Source: Thermoplasmata archaeon
GTDB lineage: Archaea; Thermoplasmatota; Thermoplasmata; Lutacidiplasmatales; UBA184
Length of the DNA: 5,026 nt
Reading direction: 5' to 3'
Assembly: GCA_030042815.1 (NCBI GenBank)
Contig: JASHYY010000036.1
Span: 1-5,026 of the forward strand
The notes under the pieces are model-generated. The model had not been told where the DNA came from. It searched no databases and saw only the letters and a program-made list of their open reading frames with translations. This document shows positions 1 through 5,026 of this stretch, in pieces (the first letter of the stretch is position 1; each line of letters opens with the position of its first letter). Position numbers and translations under genes: made by a program.

Positions 1-390
1 CTGCGCGACCACCGCGGTCTTCCCCGTGCCGATCTTGCCGTAGATCAGGAGGTTCGAGGGGACGTCCCCGCGCAGCGCGGGCGCGAGGACCTCGGCGACC
101 TGGCGGATCTGCTGCTCGCGGTGCGGCAGCCGGCTCGGGACGTACGAGTCGCGCAGGACCTCGCGGCTCGCGCGGTAGAGCTCGCTCTTGCTCTGCAGGA
201 TCGAGTCGAGGAACTCGCCCGCGGTGCCCGGGGTCCCGGTCGAGGAGGGGGCGCCGCCGGTCGTGGCGGCGCCCGCAGACCCCCCGGCCGGGCGGCGGTC
301 CCCGACGGGGGCGACCGCCGGATTCGCGGCGAGCGGGGCTTCGGGCCGTTCCGGCGTCTCCGCCGGCCGGTCCTCGGGAGCAGGTGGCAC
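1..390 (-). CDS. cdc6: Orc1/Cdc6 replication initiator, AAA+ ATPase (N-terminal part, cut by window edge)
   Basis: Partial gene: the 130 N-terminal codons are present and the rest lies beyond base 1. The family binds origin DNA and helps load the MCM helicase in archaea. Read on the minus strand, residues 1 to about 52 are a low-complexity Pro/Ala/Gly/Thr-rich tail. Then comes the family's typical N-terminal block: a charged stretch with LYRASREVLRDSYVPSRLPHR (about residues 65-85), the helix REQQIRQVAEVLAPALRG, and PSNLLIYGKIGTGKTAVV, whose GKIGTGKT is the Walker A ATP-binding loop. Walker B, sensor motifs and the winged-helix DNA-binding domain are outside the window. The start is GTG at 390-388. 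A TAG stop lies two codons upstream (396-394) and no other ATG, GTG or TTG occurs in frame before the ATPase domain, so this start is nearly forced. The gene is divergent from the 571-4234 cluster. The tail is longer than I expect for this family. Family assignment is strong. Confidence 0.93.
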   Translation of the reverse strand, partial: MPPAPEDRPAETPERPEAPLAANPAVAPVGDRRPAGGSAGAATTGGAPSSTGTPGTAGEFLDSILQSKSELYRASREVLRDSYVPSRLPHREQQIRQVAEVLAPALRGDVPSNLLIYGKIGTGKTAVVAQ

Positions 391-436
391 TGTCTAAGCC
401 TACCCGGGCCTCGGGCGCGGGTGCGAGGGACGTGAG

Positions 437-453
437 CCATATCTATCTTTTGC
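437..453 (-). promoter_or_regulatory. Candidate TATA-like box for the Orc1/Cdc6 gene
   Basis: This is a conspicuous AT-rich patch in otherwise very GC-rich DNA; on the minus strand it reads GCAAAAGATAGATATGG. It lies about 50 to 60 bases upstream of the GTG start at 390. An archaeal start site about 25 bases downstream of the box would give a leader of roughly 30 bases. No strong Shine-Dalgarno sequence is visible in that leader. The box could also act in the plus direction, but it is more than 115 bases from the ATG at 571, which makes that less likely. Assigned from base composition and spacing only. Confidence 0.4.
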
Positions 454-469
454 AGCGAAGCGGGCGAAA

Positions 470-535
470 TCGACGCCGGCGCGTGCGGATCCGGCGTCGA
501 CGCGTCGGTCGACCCCGGTCGAACGGCTCGACCGA
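470..535. repeat. Cluster of interleaved GTCGA-type inverted repeats in the divergent intergenic region
   Basis: Several perfect inverted repeats are packed into 66 bases. TCGACGCCGG (470-479) pairs with CCGGCGTCGA (491-500) across an 11-base loop. CGACGCGTCG (498-507) and GGTCGACC (507-514) are self-complementary. TCGACC (509-514) mirrors GGTCGA (517-522). TCGGTCGA (505-512) mirrors TCGACCGA (528-535) across 15 bases, and CGGTCGA (516-522) mirrors TCGACCG (528-534) across 5. The region lies between the divergent Orc1/Cdc6 gene and the isoprenoid cluster. Archaeal origins often sit next to cdc6 genes, and intergenic inverted repeats can be operators, so either role is possible. I see no recognisable origin recognition box sequence and no A/T-rich unwinding stretch beyond the patch at 437-453. 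GTCGA words are common in GC-rich genomes, so chance contributes. Confidence 0.55.
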
Positions 536-570
536 AGCCATTTGAAGGAGCGCGCCCCTGCGCGCGGTCG

Positions 571-792
571 ATGTCGGAGTTCGGAACGGCCGAGCGCGCC
601 CCCGCGGACTCCTCGGAGGGGTCGATCTCCATCCCGTACATCGTCCTCGCCTCCCTCCTGTGCGGTCTCGGGCTGTTCGGGATCGCCTACTGGCTCGTCA
701 CGCTCAACTGGATCTACTTCGCTTCCCTCATCCCGCTCATCGGCGGCGCCGTGATGCTGTTCCTGCGCGGCTCCGGCCCCGACCACGCGTAG
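571..792 (+). CDS. Small two-helix membrane protein of unknown function
   Basis: I do not recognise this 73-residue protein. It has a hydrophilic, mildly acidic N-terminus (residues 1-19, MSEFGTAERAPADSSEGSI), then two hydrophobic stretches fitting transmembrane helices at about residues 21-43 and 46-66, joined by a very short turn (TLN), and a short polar tail after R66. It is therefore a probable membrane hairpin with both ends on the same side. There is no signal-peptide cleavage pattern, no cysteine pair and no catalytic motif. ATG at 571 is the first in-frame start considered. A GGAG at 547-550 is too distant (20 bases) to be a normal ribosome site, and a weak AT-rich patch (ATTTGAA, about 539-545) would suit a leaderless transcript. 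It ends 16 bases before isopentenyl phosphate kinase, so cotranscription is likely. The hydrophobic pattern and clean packing argue that it is real despite its size. Confidence 0.72.
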   Translation: MSEFGTAERAPADSSEGSISIPYIVLASLLCGLGLFGIAYWLVTLNWIYFASLIPLIGGAVMLFLRGSGPDHA

Positions 793-808
793 GCCGCCTC
801 GGACGTCG

Positions 809-1621
809 ATGGCGGCGCCGTCGTCCCACCCACTGGTCGTCGTGAAGCTCGGCGGCAGCGTCCTGACGCGGAAGCGGGAGGTCGAGCGGGTCCGCCCGAA
901 GGTCCTCGAGCGCCTCGCGCGCGAGGCGGCCGCGCCGGCGGACGTGAGGCTCATCGTCCTCCACGGGGCCGGCTCGTTCGGGCACCCGGGGGCGCGACGG
1001 TTCGGCCTCGCCCGACCTCCCGAGGCGGGGGAGCCGCCGGCCCGACGCGCCCGCGGCGCCGCGATCGTCGCGAGCGAGGTCCGCCGGCTCCACCTCGCGG
1101 TCCTCCGGGCTCTCGTCAGGGCCGGGGCCCCGGCCGTGTCGGTGCCTTCCGCGACCCACGCCCGGAACCGCGCGGGGCGGCTCGCCGCCTTCGATGCCGG
1201 ACCGTTCGAGGACGCGCTGGGTCGCGGTCACGTGCCGGTCTCCTTCGGCGACGTCGTCCCCGACGACGAGTGGGGCTCCTCGATCCTGAGCGCCGACACG
1301 ATCGCGATCGCCCTCGCGGAACGCCTGCGTCCGGCCCGCGTCGTCTTCGTCAGCGACGTGCCCGGCATCCTCGAGGGACCCGCCCACCGGCGGCGCTCGG
1401 TCGCGCCGGAGGTCACGGACGCGGTCGCCGCCGCGCTCCGTCCGGCGCCCGGCGTCGCCGACGTCACCGGAGGGATCCGAGGGAAGGCGGAGGCGATGCG
1501 GGCGATCGCGCGGGCCGGGACCGACGCAGGCCTTATTAGCGGACTGACGGATGGCGCGCTTCTCCGGGCGATTCGGGGGGAGGCGGTCTACGGGAGCTGG
1601 GCGCACGCCGAAGCCCGCTAG
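809..1621 (+). CDS. ipk: Isopentenyl phosphate kinase
   Basis: This 270-residue protein belongs to the amino acid kinase fold. It phosphorylates isopentenyl phosphate with ATP to give isopentenyl diphosphate, the last step of archaeal modified mevalonate pathways in the cytosol. Visible motifs are the N-terminal VVKLGGSVLT with the phosphate-binding lysine K13 and GGS loop, HGAGSFGHP (residues 52-60) with the family's catalytic histidine at H59, PVSFGDVVPDDEWGSSILSAD (143-163), the nucleotide-site strand VVFVSDVPGI (178-187), and DVTGGIRGK (218-226). The length is normal for the family apart from a few extra C-terminal residues. The stretch at 159-165 reads ILSADTI where I would expect something close to ILSGDDI, although the aspartate is kept. 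The start is ATG 809, 16 bases after the small membrane gene, with the K13 motif properly placed; no clear Shine-Dalgarno is seen. The 3' end overlaps the isomerase gene by 71 bases. Confidence 0.93.
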   Translation: MAAPSSHPLVVVKLGGSVLTRKREVERVRPKVLERLAREAAAPADVRLIVLHGAGSFGHPGARRFGLARPPEAGEPPARRARGAAIVASEVRRLHLAVLRALVRAGAPAVSVPSATHARNRAGRLAAFDAGPFEDALGRGHVPVSFGDVVPDDEWGSSILSADTIAIALAERLRPARVVFVSDVPGILEGPAHRRRSVAPEVTDAVAAALRPAPGVADVTGGIRGKAEAMRAIARAGTDAGLISGLTDGALLRAIRGEAVYGSWAHAEAR

Positions 1622-2696
1622 CGCGCCCGACCCCTCCGGGCTCGACCTGAGCCATCGGAAGGCCGAGCACGTCAAGGTCGTGCTGGGTCGCGAGGTCGAG
1701 GGCCGCTACCGCTACTGGAACGACATCCAGCTCGTCCACCGGGCGCTCCCCGAGGTCGACTTCGACGCGGTCGACCCGTCGGTCACCCTGCTCGGTCACC
1801 GTCTCGCCGCGCCGATCGTCATCACGGGGATGACGGGCGGTTTCCCGGACGCCGCGAAGATCAACGAGAACCTCGCCCGCGCCGCGACCGAGGTCGGGGT
1901 CGCGATGGGCGTCGGGAGCGAGCGCGCGGCGGTGCTGAAGGGCCAGTACCCCGAGAGCTACGCGTGCGTCGCCCGCCACGCCGTCCCGCTGAAGTTCGCG
2001 AACATCGGCGCCCCCCAGCTCATCCCCCAGAAGCCCGGCGACCGCGTGGTCGGGGTCGACGACGTCCGCGCCGCGATGCAGCTGATCCACGCGGACGTCC
2101 TCGCCGTCCATCTCAACTTCCTCCAGGAGATGGTCCAGCCCGAGGGGGACCGCCGGGCCCGGGGCTGCCTCGACCGCATCGGGGAGCTCGCGCGCACGTT
2201 CCCGGTCCTCGTGAAGGAGACCGGGGCCGGGATCTCCCGGCCGGTCGCCGAGGAGCTGCGCGGACGCTCCGTGAAGGCGTTCGACGTGAGCGGGACGGGC
2301 GGCACCTCGTTCGCGGCCGTCGAGTACTACCGGGCGCTCGACCAGGGCGCCGAACGCGAGGCCCGCGTCGGGAAGACGTTCTGGGACTGGGGGATCCCCT
2401 CTCCCGTTTCCGTCCTCGAGCTCGTCCCGCTCGGTCTCCCCGTGGTCGCGAGCGGGGGCGTCCGCTCGGGCCTCGACGTCGCGCGCGCGATCGCGCTCGG
2501 CGCGACCGCGGCGGGGACCGCGGGAGGGGTTCTTCGGGCCGCCTCCACCGGATACGACGAGACCCGGCGCGAGCTCGAGACGCTCGTCCACGAGCTCAAG
2601 GTCGCGATGTTCCTCACCGGTTCGCGGACGGTCGCCGACCTCCAGAAGGCGCCCTACGTCGTGACGGGAGAGACGCGGTCGTGGCTGCACCGGTAG
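1551..2696 (+). CDS. fni: Type 2 isopentenyl diphosphate isomerase (FMN-dependent)
   Basis: This 381-residue TIM-barrel flavoenzyme interconverts isopentenyl and dimethylallyl diphosphate using reduced FMN and Mg2+. Family motifs appear in order: RKAEH (36-40), PIVITGMTGG (88-97), GVGSER (120-125), HLNFLQE (187-193) carrying the catalytic Gln192 and Mg-binding Glu193, VKETGAGIS (221-229), DVSGTGGTSF (245-254), FWDWGIP (277-283), SGGVRSGLD (301-309, FMN phosphate binding), and LKVAMFLTGS (349-358). It is full length. The start is well constrained: an in-frame TGA lies at 1545-1547, just before ATG 1551, and no later ATG, GTG or TTG precedes the RKAEH motif. This gives a basic N-terminal extension of about 30 residues and a 71-base overlap with the kinase gene in another frame. 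The stop codon lies inside the start of the elp3 gene. Pairing with isopentenyl phosphate kinase is a known archaeal arrangement and supports both calls. Confidence 0.96.
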   Translation: MARFSGRFGGRRSTGAGRTPKPASAPDPSGLDLSHRKAEHVKVVLGREVEGRYRYWNDIQLVHRALPEVDFDAVDPSVTLLGHRLAAPIVITGMTGGFPDAAKINENLARAATEVGVAMGVGSERAAVLKGQYPESYACVARHAVPLKFANIGAPQLIPQKPGDRVVGVDDVRAAMQLIHADVLAVHLNFLQEMVQPEGDRRARGCLDRIGELARTFPVLVKETGAGISRPVAEELRGRSVKAFDVSGTGGTSFAAVEYYRALDQGAEREARVGKTFWDWGIPSPVSVLELVPLGLPVVASGGVRSGLDVARAIALGATAAGTAGGVLRAASTGYDETRRELETLVHELKVAMFLTGSRTVADLQKAPYVVTGETRSWLHR

Positions 2697-4234
2697 GGAC
2701 GCCGTCCGCCCCGACGCCCGAAGCGATCCACCGGGCGAAGCTCGCGTGGATGCAGGACGGCCACTCGGGGCCGCTTCCCTCGAACGTCGTGTGGGTCGAC
2801 TCGCTGCCCGCCGACGAGCGGGCGCGGTACGCGGGAGCGGTCCGCCGCAAGCCGTCGCGCACCCTCTCGGGGGTGGCGATCGTCGCGGTGATGACCGCCC
2901 CGGCCCGCTGCCCCCACGGGCGGTGCACGTACTGTCCCGGCGGCGTGGAGCAGCGCAGCCCCCAGAGCTACACGGGCGAGGAGCCGAGCGCCCTCCGGGG
3001 CGCCCAGTTCGGCTGGAACGCCGAGGCGATCACGCGCCACCGGATCGAGACGCTCGAGGCGATCGGCCACCCCACCAGCAAGGTCGAGGTGATCGTGATG
3101 GGCGGGACGTTCCCCTCCCGTCCTCTCCCCTACCAGGAGACGGTCCTGAAGGGCGTCTACGACGGGCTCAACGGGACCCCGTCGGCGTCGCTCGCCGAGG
3201 CGCAGTCGCGGAACGAGCGGGCGGACCACCGCATGGTCGGGCTCACCGTCGAGACGCGGCCGGATTGGTGCGACCACCGCGTCCTGCCGTTCCTCCTGGA
3301 CGCGGGCGTGACCCGGGTCGAGGTCGGGGTCGAATGCCTCCACGACGAGGTGCTCGTCGCCGTCGGCCGGGCCCACGGGAGCGACGACGTCGCCCGGGCG
3401 ACCCGAACGCTGCGCGATGCGGGGCTCAAGGTCTGCTACCACCTCATGCTCGGCCTCCCGGGGATGGACCCGGCGAGCGACCTCGCCGACTTCCGCCGTC
3501 TCTGGGACGACCCCTCGTTCCGGCCGGACCTCGTCAAGATCTACCCGACGCTCGTCCTCCCCGGAACCCCGCTCTACGACGACTGGACGGCGGGACGGTA
3601 CTCCCCGTACGACACGGCGACCGCGACCGAGGTCCTGGCCGAGATGAAACGGGTCGTGCCCCCGTGGGTCCGGATCCAGCGGATCCAGCGGGACATCCCG
3701 GCCCGCCTGATCGCCGCCGGGGTGCGGACGAGCAACCTGCGGGAGAAGGCGGTCGCGCGGCTCCGGGCGGACGGAGCCCGCTGCCGCTGCCTGCGCTGCC
3801 GCGAGGTCGGCCGCCGGGCGACCCCCCCGGTCGACGCGTTCGAGCTCCGCGAGGTCGAGTTCGCGGCGGGCGGTGGACGCGAGGTCTTCTACGCGTGGGA
3901 GGACCCCACGACCGACACGGTCGCGGGCTACCTCCGGCTCCGGTTCCCCTGCCCCCGCGCGCCGGACGCGCTCGGCGACCCGGTGATCCGGGAGCTCAAG
4001 GTCCTCGGCCGCGAGGTCCCGGTCGGGGCGGCGGGCGGGGGTCCCGCAGACTACCAGCACCGGGGGTTCGGCCGGTCGTTGCTCGACGCAGCCGAGGCCC
4101 GCGTCAGGGCCGAGGGGTACGCCCGGGTCTTCGTGACGAGCGCGGTCGGGACCCGGGAGTACTACCGGGCGCGCGGATACGCCCGGTCGGGGCCGCACAT
4201 GGCGAAGCCGATTTTCGCCCGGCACAACCCCTGA
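2681..4234 (+). CDS. elp3: Elp3-type tRNA wobble-uridine modification enzyme (radical SAM plus GNAT)
   Basis: This 517-residue archaeal Elp3 installs carboxymethyl groups at C5 of uridine 34 in tRNA, using SAM-derived radical chemistry and acetyl-CoA. The radical SAM half has CPHGRCTYCPGG with the 4Fe-4S ligands C77, C82 and C85, followed by SPQSYTGEEPSALRG, VIVMGGTF (M140-F144), VETRPDW (190-196) and VEVGVE (213-218), then RIQRIQRDIP. CRCLRC (C368, C370, C373) matches the family's zinc site. The C-terminal acetyltransferase part has the acetyl-CoA loop QHRGFGRSL (about 459-467) and the YYRARGYARSGPHMAK tail motif. The start chosen is GTG 2681, with GGGAG at 2665-2669 upstream and a 16-base overlap with the isomerase stop; the alternative ATG 2750 would remove the conserved IHRAK helix. 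The N-terminus before that helix looks shorter than in many archaeal Elp3 proteins. No other Elongator subunit is seen, as is usual in archaea. Confidence 0.95.
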   Translation: MAAPVGTPSAPTPEAIHRAKLAWMQDGHSGPLPSNVVWVDSLPADERARYAGAVRRKPSRTLSGVAIVAVMTAPARCPHGRCTYCPGGVEQRSPQSYTGEEPSALRGAQFGWNAEAITRHRIETLEAIGHPTSKVEVIVMGGTFPSRPLPYQETVLKGVYDGLNGTPSASLAEAQSRNERADHRMVGLTVETRPDWCDHRVLPFLLDAGVTRVEVGVECLHDEVLVAVGRAHGSDDVARATRTLRDAGLKVCYHLMLGLPGMDPASDLADFRRLWDDPSFRPDLVKIYPTLVLPGTPLYDDWTAGRYSPYDTATATEVLAEMKRVVPPWVRIQRIQRDIPARLIAAGVRTSNLREKAVARLRADGARCRCLRCREVGRRATPPVDAFELREVEFAAGGGREVFYAWEDPTTDTVAGYLRLRFPCPRAPDALGDPVIRELKVLGREVPVGAAGGGPADYQHRGFGRSLLDAAEARVRAEGYARVFVTSAVGTREYYRARGYARSGPHMAKPIFARHNP

Positions 4235-4274
4235 CGGACCCGCACGTCCCGACGGATTCTGCCGCTCGCGTAAG

Positions 4275-4310
4275 TCTTAAACCCACCCCCGGCTCCGCCG
4301 CACGAAGGGA
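4275..4310 (+). promoter_or_regulatory. Candidate promoter and ribosome site for S-adenosylmethionine synthetase
   Basis: In the 82-base gap after elp3, TCTTAAA (4275-4281) stands out as an A/T run in GC-rich DNA and resembles an archaeal TATA box. It is centred about 39 bases before the ATG at 4317, which would put transcription start roughly 10 to 15 bases ahead of the start codon. GAAGGGA (4304-4310) lies six bases before the ATG and could be a weak Shine-Dalgarno. This suggests that the synthetase has its own promoter, separate from the upstream operon. No poly-T terminator for elp3 is apparent in the gap. Confidence 0.5.
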
Positions 4311-4316
4311 CCCCCC

Positions 4317-5026
4317 ATGGCCCGGAACATCGTCGTCGAGCCGCTGCGCACCGTCCACATCGAGGACCAAGAAGTCGAGCTGGTCGAGCGGAAGGGCCTC
4401 GGCCATCCGGACTCGATCGCCGACGGAGTCTCCGAATCGGTCAGCCGCGCCCTGAGCCGGCTCTACCTCGACGAGTACGGCCGCATCCTCCACCACAACA
4501 CCGACGAGACCCAGGTCGTCGGCGGGGGGTCGGAGCCCAAGTTCGGGGGCGGGCGCGTCACGACCCCGATCTACATCCTGCTCGTCGGCCGCGCGACCAC
4601 CGAGGTGAACGGCGAGAAGCTGCCGTACCGCAACGTCGCGGTCGAGGCGGCCCGCAAGTACGTCCAGTCGGTCTGCGCCCACATCGACATCGACAAGCAC
4701 GTCGAGTTCGACTGCAAGATCGGCCAGGGGTCGGTCGACCTGCGCGGCGTCTTCGAGCAGAAAGCCGTCCTCTCGAACGACACGAGCTTCGGCGTCGGGT
4801 TCGCGCCGCTCTCCGACACGGAGCGCCTCGTCCTCGAGACCGAGCGGTTCCTCACCCTCAAGCTGAAGAAGAAGCTGCACGCCCTCGGCGAGGACGTCAA
4901 GGTGATGGGGTACCGCCAGGGCGGCAAGATCCACCTGACGGTCGCGGCCGCGCTGGTCGACTCCGAGATCGACGACCCGACTGGCTACCGGAACGTTTGC
5001 GACCAGATCGGCTCGGCGCTCGCCGA
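4317..5026 (+). CDS. mat: Archaeal S-adenosylmethionine synthetase (N-terminal part, cut by window end)
   Basis: The first 236 codons are present with no stop before base 5026; the archaeal family is about 400 residues, so roughly the last 40 percent is missing. It makes SAM from methionine and ATP in the cytosol. The archaeal class differs strongly from bacterial MetK, and the motifs here are of the archaeal type: VELVERKGLGHPDSIADGVSE (20-40) with the catalytic-region GLGHPD, HHNTDETQVVGGGSEPKFGGG (59-79), TTPIYILLVGRAT (82-94), FDCKIGQGSVDLRGVF (131-146), and NDTSFGVGFAPLSDTERLVLETE (154-176). ATG 4317 fits the usual N-terminus of the family, a few residues before the first conserved block, and has a plausible upstream box and ribosome site. 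SAM is the cofactor of Elp3 encoded just upstream, but SAM is needed everywhere, so the link may be coincidental. Confidence 0.96.
   Translation, partial: MARNIVVEPLRTVHIEDQEVELVERKGLGHPDSIADGVSESVSRALSRLYLDEYGRILHHNTDETQVVGGGSEPKFGGGRVTTPIYILLVGRATTEVNGEKLPYRNVAVEAARKYVQSVCAHIDIDKHVEFDCKIGQGSVDLRGVFEQKAVLSNDTSFGVGFAPLSDTERLVLETERFLTLKLKKKLHALGEDVKVMGYRQGGKIHLTVAAALVDSEIDDPTGYRNVCDQIGSALA

Noticed and set aside
550..566. GCGCG...CGCGC mini hairpin before the small membrane gene
   Set aside because: Arms of only five G/C bases occur often by chance in this base composition.
45..641. Minus-strand open frame across the Orc1/Cdc6 start and the intergenic region
   Set aside because: Out of frame with the clear Orc1/Cdc6 Walker A frame and made of Arg/Pro/Ser-rich sequence with no domain.
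737..1675. Minus-strand open frame opposite the kinase gene
   Set aside because: Same antisense artefact of high GC; the plus strand encodes all isopentenyl phosphate kinase motifs.
1964..2680. Upstream extension of the elp3 reading frame to an ATG at 1964, which would give a 756-residue protein
   Set aside because: The extension runs inside fni in another frame and reads as Arg/Pro-rich low-complexity sequence; real Elp3 homology begins just after GTG 2681.
1536..2690. Minus-strand open frame opposite the isomerase gene
   Set aside because: Shadow of fni: no recognisable domain, Arg/Asp/Gly-biased composition, and complete overlap with a conserved enzyme.
3670..3690. Short tandem repeat CGGATCCAG in elp3
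   Set aside because: It encodes RIQRIQRD, part of a conserved Elp3 motif, so protein constraint explains it.
2654..4225. A 523-codon open frame on the minus strand opposite elp3
   Set aside because: The plus-strand frame carries clear Elp3 motifs throughout. Very GC-rich DNA with strong third-position G/C leaves few stop codons in the antisense frame, and the antisense product has only charged and Pro/Arg-rich low-complexity sequence.

Overview
The window looks like chromosomal DNA from a very G+C-rich archaeon. Four of its genes are archaeal types: an Orc1/Cdc6 replication initiator, isopentenyl phosphate kinase, archaeal-type Elp3 with a CX4CX2C cluster, and the archaeal class of S-adenosylmethionine synthetase. 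Possible archaeal TATA-like boxes lie ahead of two genes. The pairing of isopentenyl phosphate kinase with type 2 isopentenyl diphosphate isomerase implies an archaeal modified mevalonate route. An uncultured high-GC Thermoplasmatota-like lineage is my best guess. It rests on general impression and is not proven by this sequence.

Layout: (1) Bases 1-390, minus strand: N-terminal 130 codons of an Orc1/Cdc6 AAA+ initiator, cut by the window edge just after its Walker A motif. (2) Bases 391-570: a divergent intergenic region with an AT-rich TATA-like patch and a cluster of interleaved GTCGA-type inverted repeats. (3) Bases 571-4234, plus strand: four tightly packed genes that probably form one operon: a 73-residue two-helix membrane protein of unknown function, isopentenyl phosphate kinase, type 2 IPP isomerase (overlapping the kinase by 71 bases) and Elp3 (overlapping the isomerase by 16 bases). 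(4) Bases 4235-4316: a short gap with a TATA-like box. (5) Bases 4317-5026, plus strand: the first 236 codons of archaeal S-adenosylmethionine synthetase, cut by the window end.

How the genes work together: the kinase makes isopentenyl diphosphate (IPP) from isopentenyl phosphate and the isomerase interconverts IPP and DMAPP, so together they supply the two C5 building blocks of archaeal lipids and quinones. Elp3 modifies the wobble uridine of tRNAs using SAM and acetyl-CoA, and the gene after it makes SAM. The Orc1/Cdc6 gene is divergent and belongs to replication.

Most of the window is conserved housekeeping sequence. I see no mobile element, CRISPR array, RNA gene or convincing new multigene system. 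The parts that merit a second look are the repeat-dense region beside the initiator gene, the unknown small membrane protein at the head of the operon, the long kinase/isomerase overlap, and an altered substrate-region motif in the kinase.
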